From NCBI RefSeq assembly GCF_014237835.1, contig NZ_JACJVI010000005.1, positions 248,001-312,000 of the forward strand: a stretch of DNA of 64,000 nt. Direction: 5' to 3'. The stretch comes from Rhizobium sp. AQ_MP (GTDB lineage Bacteria > Pseudomonadota > Alphaproteobacteria > Rhizobiales > Rhizobiaceae). A program made the translations under genes and the position numbers. The notes below the pieces were generated by a model, which saw only the letters and a list, made by a program, of their open reading frames with translations, did not search any database and had not been told where the DNA came from. Shown here in pieces: positions 19,382-26,926 of the stretch (positions within the stretch are counted from its first letter, which is position 1; each line of letters begins with the position of its first letter).

Positions 19382-19961
19382 TCGACTTCTCCGTGACTAC
19401 TGGCGTGTAAAATTTAGATCTACCTCTGCTATGCTCTCTTACGACGCCGCGCGCGGCTAGGTTTGCTAGCCGATTATTCCACGCCGTTGTATTTTTTGTC
19501 CTTTCCGCATCCCCGAAATTCTTCATCAAAAAATTGGCATCGACCTCTCCGAATTTCAATACCATTTCAAATGTCATCTGCTGTTTCGGATCTAGATTAC
19601 CTATCAATTCAATGTTTTGTACGTCGTCACTATCGCCAACTTCACACGCGACGATCACATCATTTTTGGCGCTGGCAATGACCGAAACTTCGTCCCATAC
19701 TTCGCTAAGCGCGTTCGCGACGACGGGATAGTATGACGAATTTCTCGCACGAAGATAATCCTTGAGCGCAAATACTGACTCCCTAAGATAGCTCGCGGTG
19801 GCGACATCAATTCCCGAAAAATCCAAAAACAGAGGCTGTGGTTGCGCCTGCGTCTGGGGAAGCCTCCTGATCATATCTGCGAAAGCAATTTTTCCGTTCA
19901 CCGCGCCGGCCAATACCGGGCTATCGGAAATCTCGATCAAGAACATTCTCACTTGCGTCAC
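19371..19961 (-). CDS. STAS-like protein with C-terminal winged-helix segment, first gene of the operon
   Basis: The N-terminal half has the STAS-like pattern of a beta-strand ending in a switch helix (LFLDFSGIDVATASYLRESV), as in DUF4325 and anti-anti-sigma proteins. The C-terminal part (about 135-190) resembles a winged helix (TTAWNNRLANLAARGVVREH, then SRGRSKFYTP). Such a fusion could sense a GHKL partner and bind DNA. The start is GTG at 19961; an internal ATG at 19946 is an alternative. A strong promoter and palindrome lie immediately upstream, so autoregulation by this protein is plausible. Confidence 0.78.
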   Translation of the reverse strand: MTQVRMFLIEISDSPVLAGAVNGKIAFADMIRRLPQTQAQPQPLFLDFSGIDVATASYLRESVFALKDYLRARNSSYYPVVANALSEVWDEVSVIASAKNDVIVACEVGDSDDVQNIELIGNLDPKQQMTFEMVLKFGEVDANFLMKNFGDAERTKNTTAWNNRLANLAARGVVREHSRGRSKFYTPVVTEKSNGN

Positions 19962-19962
19962 C

Positions 19963-20012
19963 TATCTCACGTGTGTTGTGTGAGATATAGATCTTACGGT
20001 GGATCTCGTCAA
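19963..20012 (-). promoter_or_regulatory. Promoter with overlapping palindromic operator for the STAS/GHKL operon
   Basis: On the minus strand TTGACG (20012-20007), a 17-base spacer and TATATC (19989-19984) form a near-consensus sigma-70 promoter. A perfect inverted repeat TATCTCAC (19963-19970) / GTGAGATA (19980-19987) covers the -10 box and the start of transcription. A repressor bound there would block the promoter. Confidence 0.7.
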
Positions 20013-20150
20013 GTGCGCTCGATAGTGAGGGGCGTGAGGTGATGCTTCCGCTCGCTTTGCGAGCAGATTTTGTATCCACGGGTGAACAGCGATTAATGAG
20101 TGCTTGCCGAAAACCGTCACCCGCTGTGAAGGAGGGGCACCAATTGCCAG

Positions 20151-20261
20151 CCCTCATCCTGAGGTGTGAGCGGAGCGACCCTCGAAGGACGAGGGCGGGT
20201 GGGTTGGTCTCCTGGCCTTGATCCTTCGAGGCCCGCGTTCGCGGGCACCTCAGGATGAGGG
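20151..20261. repeat. 111-bp nested palindromic repeat
   Basis: Outer arms CCCTCATCCTGAGGTG (20151-20166) and CACCTCAGGATGAGGG (20246-20261) are perfect 16-base inverted repeats. Inner arms CCTCGAAGGA and TCCTTCGAGG pair as well. It is a non-coding repeat of a type common in alphaproteobacterial intergenic regions. With the copy at 20321 and the operon promoter, it accounts for most of the 426-base gap at 19962-20387. Confidence 0.75.
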
Positions 20262-20320
20262 GTGACGTGGTTTGCTTGGCTTGGCGCACGATCGTGTTAG
20301 ACGTGGACGCTGCGGGTAAA

Positions 20321-20355
20321 GCCCCCTCCCAAACCCTCCCCACAAGGGGGAGGGC
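20321..20355. repeat. Short CCCTCCC-family hairpin repeat
   Basis: CCCCCTCCCAAACCCTCCCC followed by ACAAGGGGGAGGG is a shortened copy of the element at 2000-2083. It lies just past the GlxA-type gene stop and may terminate it. Confidence 0.65.
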
Positions 20356-20387
20356 TCAACCTTGCGGCGCCCTTGGTGCGTTGCGGC

Positions 20388-21413
20388 TCACACCACCACG
20401 CCCGTCCGGTTGCTCGACATCGTGAGCTTACGTTCGGCGCGCTCCTGCTGGGGGGAGCGGTTGTAGAGTTCGCGGTAACACTTGGAGAAGTGGGAGGCGG
20501 AAACGAAGCCGCAGGCGACGGCGACTTCGACGACGGGCATGGAGGACTGGACCAGCAGGTGGCGGGCGCGGTCGAGGCGGATTTCGAGATAGTAGCGGGC
20601 CGGCGAGCGGCCCATTTCCTGTCTGAACAGGCGCTCGATCTGGCGACGGGACAGACCGGCGTCGTCGGCGATTTCGAGAAGCGACAGCGGCTCGGAGAGA
20701 TTGGCTTCCATCAGCTCGATAATCTGCAGCACCTTGGAATTCTGCACACCGAGGCGAGCTCTGAGCGGAAGCCGCTGGCGGTCGTTGGCGGAGCGGACGC
20801 GATCGGTCAGGTGCTGTTCGCAGACGCGGTTGACGAGACCTTCGCCGAAATCCTGACCGATCAGGTTCAGCATCATGTCGAGCGAGGCGGTGCCGCCGGC
20901 GCAGGTGTAGAGATTGCCGTCGACTTCGTAGAGGTCGGCATAGACTTCCGCCTGCGGGAAGGTTTCGGAGAAGCCGGGCAGGTTTTCCCAGTGGATGGCG
21001 CAGCGCTTGCCGTTCAGCAGGCCGGCCTGGGCCAGCACATGGGCGCCCGTACAGAGCGAGCCGACGGCGACATTGCGGTTATAGGCCTCGCGCAGCCAGG
21101 CATTGACCGACTTGTTGTTGAACTCCTCGACATAGATGCCGGAACAGACGATCGCCATGTTCGGGCGGTTTTCGCCGCCGAGGAAACGGCGCTCGTCGGC
21201 GAGCGAGGAATTCACCTCGATGCCGATGCCGGAGGAGGAATAGACCTTCTGGCCATCGACCGAGGCGAGGCGCCATTCATAGGCGGCGTAACCCAGCATG
21301 CGGTTTGCTATGCGCAGCGTCTCGATGGCGCCGGCGAATGGCAAAAGGGTGAAATGCGGGACGAGGAAGAAGACGATCGATCGCTTCTTGGTCTGTGGCT
21401 GCTGCTTGCTCAT
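20388..21413 (-). CDS. GlxA-family AraC transcription regulator with DJ-1/PfpI-like sensor domain
   Basis: This is a 341-aa DNA-binding regulator. The N-terminal class I amidotransferase-like domain has the nucleophile-elbow motif GSLCTGAHVLAQAGLL, which in this family binds ligand rather than catalysing. The C-terminal part has two AraC helix-turn-helices (LSLLEIADDAGLSRRQIERL and VVEVAVACGFVSASHFSKCY). The ATG at 21413 (MSKQQPQTKK) is preferred over the one at 21458. Relatives control choline, carnitine and glycine betaine catabolism, which is suggestive given the methyltransferase genes 15 kb away, but nothing here proves a link. Confidence 0.92.
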   Translation of the reverse strand: MSKQQPQTKKRSIVFFLVPHFTLLPFAGAIETLRIANRMLGYAAYEWRLASVDGQKVYSSSGIGIEVNSSLADERRFLGGENRPNMAIVCSGIYVEEFNNKSVNAWLREAYNRNVAVGSLCTGAHVLAQAGLLNGKRCAIHWENLPGFSETFPQAEVYADLYEVDGNLYTCAGGTASLDMMLNLIGQDFGEGLVNRVCEQHLTDRVRSANDRQRLPLRARLGVQNSKVLQIIELMEANLSEPLSLLEIADDAGLSRRQIERLFRQEMGRSPARYYLEIRLDRARHLLVQSSMPVVEVAVACGFVSASHFSKCYRELYNRSPQQERAERKLTMSSNRTGVVV

Positions 21414-21484
21414 GATGTTGCCCCGTGGTGTGGCTGCCGTTCCCTTGTTTGATGGCATGCTCCGCCTGAATTGATCGGCGCGAT

Positions 21485-21499
21485 TGTCGTTTTACGACA
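21485..21499. promoter_or_regulatory. Palindromic site upstream of the GlxA-type regulator
   Basis: TGTCG-TTTTA-CGACA is a perfect five-base inverted repeat, with a further CGACATTTT half-site about 60 bases away. The position about 70 bases upstream of the start suits an autoregulatory site. The rest of 21500-21673 shows nothing I can support. Confidence 0.4.
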
Positions 21500-21673
21500 T
21501 TGTCATCCTATCGCGCGTCGCGACCGTATCGGCAATCGCTAAAGAACGACATTTTCCGACTTTTTTCAGGCTGCGACGCCGTGCAGCGGGCTAGTTTGGG
21601 GGCAATGCTTGCAGGTGATTGAAATGCCATGGCTTTGCCGAGGACTGCAGAAGGCGGCGGAAGAATAGCCATT

Positions 21674-21717
21674 GCCCCATTTGCGACGCGCTGGGGCGAT
21701 GGCGTCGCAAATGGGGC
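21674..21717 (-). terminator. Long hairpin downstream of the first DUF1127 gene
   Basis: A perfect 16-base stem GCCCCATTTGCGACGC/GCGTCGCAAATGGGGC surrounds a 12-base loop, 25 bases past the stop at 21743. There is no T tract, so it may protect a transcript 3' end rather than terminate by the intrinsic route. Confidence 0.5.
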
Positions 21718-21742
21718 GGGGCCAGGGGAAGCCCCAGGGCGG

Positions 21743-21970
21743 TCAGCGGCTGGTGTCGTGCGCAGGCCAGCCGAGGTCCTTGCGCAGGTCGAAGGGAAGG
21801 GCTTCGAGGGCTGCAAGCTCCAGACGCCGGCGGCGGTGGTCGGCGAGCGTTGATGCCAGGACGTCAAACCTGGTTGCGAGGCGGCCGGCCGCCGCCTTCG
21901 CGATGCCGGCCAGCGTCGGGGCGGCGGTGGCGCTCGGGGTGGTCGGTGAATCACAGCAAACCATGGTCAT
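21743..21970 (-). CDS. DUF1127-like small Arg-rich protein (75 aa)
   Basis: The C-terminal segment (RRRRLELAALEALPFDLRKDLG) fits the DUF1127/YjiS pattern of an Arg-rich helix ending in a Leu-Asp-Gly turn. AGAGGA lies eight bases before the ATG. Small DUF1127 proteins in Rhizobiaceae have been tied to RNA binding and to phosphate and carbon metabolism; the role of this one is unknown. It runs away from the LysR gene and next to a second DUF1127-like gene, so shared control is likely. Confidence 0.75.
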   Translation of the reverse strand: MTMVCCDSPTTPSATAAPTLAGIAKAAAGRLATRFDVLASTLADHRRRRLELAALEALPFDLRKDLGWPAHDTSR

Positions 21971-22064
21971 GGTCGTTATCCTCTTGGGTTGTGTGGCCCC
22001 TTCGTCATCCCATGCCTTTCATCGGTGGCAGGGGCCTGTCTTCTCTATCGCTCACGCCCATCAA

Positions 22065-22265
22065 TCACTCAAACGAATGTTTCTGATGCTTGTCATTCTG
22101 AAAGTTGATGTATTGGCGATGGTGGGTGAGGCCGAGATCATCGCGCAGGGCGGGGCCCAGCGGCGCGAGCGTGCGGCACGCGGCGGCACGCATGGCGCGG
22201 CGGCGGGATGCCTCCACGAGCGTGGCACAGGTCAGCTGCAAGATCTGGAGCGGGTTGCGAAACAT
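22065..22265 (-). CDS. DUF1127-like small Arg-rich protein (66 aa)
   Basis: The ATG at 22265 has an excellent AAAGGAGG site; the longer frame to 22325 has none. The product (MFRNPLQILQLTCATLVEAS, then RRRAMRAAACRTLAPLGPAL and RDDLGL) has the Arg-rich helix and the LRDDLGLT-like ending of DUF1127 proteins. It is divergent from the LysR gene across a 112-base promoter region, the usual layout for a LysR target. Confidence 0.75.
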   Translation of the reverse strand: MFRNPLQILQLTCATLVEASRRRAMRAAACRTLAPLGPALRDDLGLTHHRQYINFQNDKHQKHSFE

Positions 22266-22314
22266 GGCGGGTGATCCTCCTTTCTGGTCGTCTGAAGAGA
22301 AGGATGCACCCCGA

Positions 22315-22366
22315 TTGACATTCAATCAAACGCAATAGTATCGTTCTCACGTTCAATTTTGTTGAA
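22315..22366 (+). promoter_or_regulatory. lysR promoter and LysR-type binding site
   Basis: TTGACA (22315-22320), an 18-base spacer and TATCGT form a sigma-70-like promoter for the LysR gene. TTCAA-TTTTG-TTGAA at 22352-22366 is a perfect inverted repeat containing the T-N11-A core of LysR sites, lying just before the lysR start at 22378. Confidence 0.6.
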
Positions 22367-22377
22367 GGTCTATCGTC

Positions 22378-23274
22378 ATGACGCTCATGCTGCGCCAGCC
22401 GCTTCCGCTTCTCGACAACGATGTTCTCCGGACCTTCGTGGCGATTGCCGAAACCGGCAGTTTCACCACTGCCGCCGACCGGGTGTACCGGACGCCGTCG
22501 GCGGTCTCGATGCAAATCAAGAAGCTCGAGGAGCAGCTGAACGTGACGCTCTTCCTGCGCGATGCGCGCTCCGTGACACTGACGGAGAGCGGCGAGGTGC
22601 TCTTGCCCTATGCAAGGCGCATGCTCGCCCTGTCGAACGAGGCGGTGGGGCGGTTTCGCATGCCCGAGATGAAGGGGGTGGTCAGGCTCGGTGCGCCGGA
22701 CGACATCGGCGAGCGTTTCATGCCGACGATCCTGAGGCGCTTTGCCGAGCTCTACCCGCTGATCATGGTGGATCTGACGGTCGACACCTCGGGCGCGCTT
22801 CGGCGGCGGCTCGCAGAGCAGCGGCTCGATCTGACACTGATCAATTGCGCGCCCGGCGCCGTCGTGCATGAGGGCGAGGTGATCCACCAGGAGCAGCTGG
22901 TCTGGGCGGGCGCCAAATGCGGCACCGCGCATTTGCGCGATCCGCTTCCGGTATCGATCTGGGAGGATGGCTGCTGCTGGCGGGCGGATGCGCTGGCGAG
23001 GCTCGACAAGGACAAGCGGCCGTATCGCATCGCCTATCTCTCGGCTCACACCATGGCGCAGCGTGCGGCCGTGATTGCCGATCTTGCGGTGGCACCGCTT
23101 CCGCGCAGCTACCTGACCGACGACATGACGGCGCTCGGGTCCAAGCACGGGCTGCCGGAGCTCGGGTCCTTCGAGGTGCGGCTGCTTACCGGCAAGGAAA
23201 CATCGGAGACGATCCAGGCGGTGGCCGACAGCGTGCGTTATGCCTTTTCCGAGATGATCGGCATGGCGGCGTAA
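22378..23274 (+). CDS. LysR-family transcription regulator
   Basis: This is a 298-aa regulator. The N-terminal winged helix (FVAIAETGSFTTAADRVYRT and PSAVSMQIKKLEEQLNVTLF) is the LysR DNA-binding domain. The remainder is the two-lobed co-inducer domain (VRLGAPDDIGERF, LTLINCAPGAV). The type resembles the LrhA/HexA branch. GAAGG precedes the ATG. It is divergent from the DUF1127-like gene at 22265 and probably regulates it and itself through the palindrome at 22352. Confidence 0.94.
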   Translation: MTLMLRQPLPLLDNDVLRTFVAIAETGSFTTAADRVYRTPSAVSMQIKKLEEQLNVTLFLRDARSVTLTESGEVLLPYARRMLALSNEAVGRFRMPEMKGVVRLGAPDDIGERFMPTILRRFAELYPLIMVDLTVDTSGALRRRLAEQRLDLTLINCAPGAVVHEGEVIHQEQLVWAGAKCGTAHLRDPLPVSIWEDGCCWRADALARLDKDKRPYRIAYLSAHTMAQRAAVIADLAVAPLPRSYLTDDMTALGSKHGLPELGSFEVRLLTGKETSETIQAVADSVRYAFSEMIGMAA

Positions 23275-23363
23275 ACGGTCAGCGATTGGCAACTTATAGA
23301 ATTAGGGAAATGCCGAACGGGCTTGTCAGCCGGTAGGCAGTAGGCAGCAGGAATTCAGCGCGT

Positions 23364-23798
23364 ATGGTGGACGAAACGAAGGGCCTGACGCTTCAGGATT
23401 TTGCGGGCCAGGCTTACGACAAGCTGCGTTATGGCGATACCGACCGGCAGGGGCATGTGAACAATGCCGTCTTTGCCACATTCATGGAAACGGGGCGGGT
23501 AGAGCTGATCTACAACCCTCAGGATCCGTTGCTGGACGAGGGCTTTTCCTTCGTGCTCGCCAAGCTCGACATCAACTATATCGCCGAGGTCTTGTGGCCA
23601 GGCACGGTGGAGATCGGGACGCGGGTGGTCCGCGTCGGGCGGTCGTCGGTAACCATGCAACAGGCGGTGTTCCAGAACGGCAAACTGTGTGCCTCGGCAG
23701 AGACCGTGGTGGTGCATTTCGACGAGGCGACACGCAAGTCGCATGCGTTTTCGGAGGATCAACGGGCGAAGCTCGAGGGGTGGATTTCTGCGAAATAG
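23364..23798 (+). CDS. 4HBT-type acyl-CoA thioesterase
   Basis: A 144-aa single hot-dog protein with the YbgC/4HBT active-site signature RYGDTDRQGHVNNAVF, whose Asp (about residue 26) is the catalytic residue in 4-hydroxybenzoyl-CoA thioesterases. It should hydrolyse short or aromatic acyl-CoAs in the cytoplasm; the exact substrate is unknown. It is convergent with the alpha/beta hydrolase gene, separated by a long hairpin. Confidence 0.9.
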   Translation: MVDETKGLTLQDFAGQAYDKLRYGDTDRQGHVNNAVFATFMETGRVELIYNPQDPLLDEGFSFVLAKLDINYIAEVLWPGTVEIGTRVVRVGRSSVTMQQAVFQNGKLCASAETVVVHFDEATRKSHAFSEDQRAKLEGWISAK

Positions 23799-23805
23799 TG
23801 GATCA

Positions 23806-23841
23806 GGAGTTGGCGCTGCGCCAAAAGGCTGCGCCAACTCC
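23806..23841. terminator. Bidirectional hairpin between convergent genes
   Basis: A perfect 11-base stem GGAGTTGGCGC/GCGCCAACTCC encloses a 14-base loop, positioned between the stops at 23798 and 23855. No T tract follows on either strand. Confidence 0.6.
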
Positions 23842-23854
23842 GTTCACGGATGCA

Positions 23855-24883
23855 TTATGGATTGGCCGAAAGGGCTTCTGCCAGGAAGCCGGTGACGACG
23901 AATGCGATCTGCCCGTGGATCTCCTCACGGCTGCGGCTGCCGCCATCCTTGCAGACGATCCCGTCGCCGGGCGTTTCCTCTTCGATCAGCGCCCCCGCAT
24001 CGGGCTTGCAGAGTTGCATGAAGCTGAAATGCATGGCGTCGGGGATCGTCACATAGGTGGAGGATTGCTTTGGTAGCGCTTGTGCGAGGTAGCCGCTCTC
24101 GCGTTCTGCCGGCATGTCCCCGATATCGGTGCCCGCCGCGATGACCAGAGCGTCAGCCTTGATCTCTGCCAGGCTTTGCGGCGAAAAACCCCGCGCCAAA
24201 CCGAGATCGAGGGAGACGAAGGCCCGGATGCGCGGATCCGCCAGGTCTTGCTCCAGTTGCCGATTGGTAAGGCCCAGTTCGCCAGACAGGGCGCAGGCGC
24301 GGGGACTGCTGTTAGCCTCACACTCGTGTGCATGGCGCCGCGTTTCGAACCGGGCGCCTGCAAGCGCAGCAACCGTCCATCCACCGAGGGAATGTCCAAT
24401 GGCGGCGATGCGCTTTTTGTCGATCTCGCCCGCGAGCCCGGTTTGTGTTGTCAGCGCATCGATCACGCGGCTCAGGTCATGCGGGCGTTCCCACAGCATT
24501 GCGGCACGCGCGGGGTCTCGGTCGAAGGTGGTTGTGCCTGGGTGGTCGGGTGCGGCTACGATGTAGCCCTGGCGAGCGAGAGCGTGGCCAAGCCAGCCGA
24601 GATTGCGCCAACTGCCGCCATAGCCATGGGAGAGGACGATGAGGGGGTGTTCGCCTAGCGCTGGAGCGGCATCGCGCCTCGCCGCATTGCCGAAGAAGAC
24701 CTTGTTTTCGCCAACGGTTTCGACCGTGCCTTCGTCAGCGGTCGGATACCAGATGACGAGATGCAGCGGGCGAGGGCTGCCCTCGCCGATCTTGACGTCG
24801 CGAAAGCCGACCTGGTCGGCGCCGTCGGCAAATGAAACAATCGACAGCCAGGCAAGGCCTGTCGATAAGAGAGACTTCAGCAT
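23855..24883 (-). CDS. Secreted alpha/beta hydrolase (dienelactone/PAF-acetylhydrolase type)
   Basis: The 342-aa product has a signal peptide (MLKSLLSTGLAWLSIVSFADG), so it is probably periplasmic. The nucleophile elbow GHSLGGW (about residue 162) and the preceding oxyanion stretch VLSHGYGGSWRNL identify the alpha/beta hydrolase fold. Upstream IWYPTADEG matches the family of predicted dienelactone hydrolases. AAGGAG precedes the ATG at 24883; a GTG lies directly upstream. The substrate is unknown. Confidence 0.9.
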   Translation of the reverse strand: MLKSLLSTGLAWLSIVSFADGADQVGFRDVKIGEGSPRPLHLVIWYPTADEGTVETVGENKVFFGNAARRDAAPALGEHPLIVLSHGYGGSWRNLGWLGHALARQGYIVAAPDHPGTTTFDRDPARAAMLWERPHDLSRVIDALTTQTGLAGEIDKKRIAAIGHSLGGWTVAALAGARFETRRHAHECEANSSPRACALSGELGLTNRQLEQDLADPRIRAFVSLDLGLARGFSPQSLAEIKADALVIAAGTDIGDMPAERESGYLAQALPKQSSTYVTIPDAMHFSFMQLCKPDAGALIEEETPGDGIVCKDGGSRSREEIHGQIAFVVTGFLAEALSANP

Positions 24884-24995
24884 CACGATCTCCTTGAGTG
24901 GATCTAGGGAAGATCGACATGCATTCGGATTGAATTGGGAGAGACCTCGAACGCGATCCAGGACCTCAGAGATCGCGCAGAGGGCAAAACGGCCG

Positions 24996-25622
24996 CTAGA
25001 GGCCGGCGAGATGGTCCGTTTCGCCCAGCGTGACGACGGCGCGGCTCTTCCAGAACGCGTGTTCGGCCAGATGGGTGATGCTGCCCGAGGACACGGGAAA
25101 ATTCACCCGCCCGAGGCTTTCGATTGGCATGCCGATCCACCAAGCGATGACGAAGGTCAGTGCGAAGCCGTGGGTGACGACGATGTGGGTCTGTGACGCA
25201 TCAGTCTGCAGCGCGTTCATGGCGCGGTAAATGCGTATGCCAGCCTGCCGCCGCGTTTCGGCGCCTTCGATGCCGCCGGTATCGTCTAGGCCACCGTGGG
25301 CAGGGACAGGCCGACGGCGGTCCGTGAGCCAAGCCTGTGGTCGACCCTCGGCTACACCGCAGCTCACTTCACGCAAATCAGACGTCAGGTCAGGCGCCAG
25401 GGAGAGATGACGACCGATGATTCCTGCGGTTTCGCGGCATCGGAGGAGGTCCGATGAGGTCAAGGTTGCGGCCCTGCCAGCCGTGAGTTCACCAAGGCGG
25501 GCCGCGATCGTCAGGGCCTGGCGATTGCCGAGATCGGTCAGCGGTGTATCGTACCAACCGCCAACGCGGCCTTCGACATGGTGCACGGATTGTGGATGGG
25601 TGACGACATAGAGCGTACACAT
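24996..25622 (-). CDS. Histidine phosphatase superfamily protein with altered RHG motif
   Basis: The fold signature GWYDTPLTDLGNRQA, the SSDLLRCRETA stretch and the second active-site motif VVTHG place this 208-aa protein in the phosphoglycerate-mutase-like histidine phosphatases. The usual N-terminal LxRHGE motif reads VVTHPQS: the His is kept, but the phosphate-binding Arg and the Gly are replaced. Catalysis may therefore be weak or changed. GAGGGAGAG lies eight bases before the ATG at 25622. Confidence 0.85.
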   Translation of the reverse strand: MCTLYVVTHPQSVHHVEGRVGGWYDTPLTDLGNRQALTIAARLGELTAGRAATLTSSDLLRCRETAGIIGRHLSLAPDLTSDLREVSCGVAEGRPQAWLTDRRRPVPAHGGLDDTGGIEGAETRRQAGIRIYRAMNALQTDASQTHIVVTHGFALTFVIAWWIGMPIESLGRVNFPVSSGSITHLAEHAFWKSRAVVTLGETDHLAGL

Positions 25623-25825
25623 CGGCCGCACTCTCCCTCTGGTTGTTCTGTCTTTTCATACAGAAAGGGAAGGCGGGTCAAGCCGGCGAGGCCGAGCGGC
25701 CCCAGTATCTTCGCCGCGTGTTAGCGTTCTGCTGGTGCGGCTGGGCCGGACAACTGGCGTTCTACCGGGCGGAGTGGCGTGTAGACTATTGCGCGCAGAT
25801 TCCAGGTTGTTCCAGATAAGTCGTT

Positions 25826-26737
25826 TCAGGCCTCGGCATCCAGGGCTTCGGTCTTGGCCGCCATCGCTGATGGTTTGCGGTTCGACGGCAGGCCCAGGGT
25901 CAGCAGAAGGCCAGCGATGATGACGAGTGCGGCACCGGCAAAGACCGGAATCGTCGGAATGTCGGCAAAGAGCAGGTAACCAAACAGGGCTGCCCAGACC
26001 AGGCTTGAATATTCCATGGGGCCGACGACAGACGCGGGCGCGAAACGGCAGGCTTCGAAGAAGCAGAGTTGTGCCAGATAGATCTGCAGGCCGATGGCCG
26101 CCATCAGAGCCAGGTCGACCAAGGATACCGGCGAGCGCCATTCGAGGAAACCCAGGCTCAACACGAGAAAGACCAGGGAGGTGGTAAAGAGCTGGACATC
26201 GGTGCTTTCTCGCGCGCCGCTCTTGCGCGTGAGCACCACGGTCAAGGCCCAGAACAGGGCTGAGCCGAGCGCATAGAGAACCGGGAGCCCGGCAGTGTCG
26301 ATGCTCGGTCCGGCTGCAACCACGGTGCCGACAAGACCGAGCGCGACAGCCAGGCCGTGGGCGAGCCCCACCTTCTCCTTGAGCAGGAGCATGGAAAACA
26401 CAACGATGATCAAAGGCGCGGTGGAATAGAGTGTCGTGACATCGGCCAAAGGCAGCGCGTTCGCCGCCTTGTAGAAACAGAGGGCCGAGAGGAACTGGAG
26501 GGCGCCACGGATGGCTGTCGGCAGCTTGTGCGGGCTCGCCGCAAAAGCCCGGAGCGTCGCCTTTCGCCCCAGGACCAGAGTGATCGCGAGCATGGCGGCG
26601 CTGCGCAGAAAGATCAGTTGCCAGAGGGAGTAGTCGCCGCCGAGCCATTTCATGGTGGCATAGTGGAGCGTATAGAGCGCGTAGCTGGCGAGCGCCAGCA
26701 GAATGCCGAGCCATTTCCGGTCTGCGATCTCAGCCAT
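25826..26737 (-). CDS. EamA-family DMT transporter
   Basis: A 303-aa inner-membrane protein with ten hydrophobic helices and two EamA half-repeats (conserved TLYSTAPLIIVVFSMLLLKE and MEYSSLVWAALFGYLLFADI). Relatives export metabolites such as amino acids or nucleobases. The start at 26737 (MAEIADRKW) is chosen because AGGA precedes it and hydrophobic sequence begins soon after. The C-terminal tail is cytoplasmic and charged. The substrate cannot be inferred. Confidence 0.93.
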   Translation of the reverse strand: MAEIADRKWLGILLALASYALYTLHYATMKWLGGDYSLWQLIFLRSAAMLAITLVLGRKATLRAFAASPHKLPTAIRGALQFLSALCFYKAANALPLADVTTLYSTAPLIIVVFSMLLLKEKVGLAHGLAVALGLVGTVVAAGPSIDTAGLPVLYALGSALFWALTVVLTRKSGARESTDVQLFTTSLVFLVLSLGFLEWRSPVSLVDLALMAAIGLQIYLAQLCFFEACRFAPASVVGPMEYSSLVWAALFGYLLFADIPTIPVFAGAALVIIAGLLLTLGLPSNRKPSAMAAKTEALDAEA

Positions 26738-26926
26738 TCCCTTGTTCCTGTAGCATGCGCGGCCGTGGCGGCGCGGGCCCGAATGGCACCACACCGCCAG
26801 CCTACCGGATAAAGCACGAGGGCGCTCGCGGGCTGGTCCAGGTCCGACAGAAACAATCCCATCTCGTTCGGTCGTCCGAGACGTCAAGGATCGTGCCCGC
26901 GGGGACTTCTTCTGACGGCCCGACCT

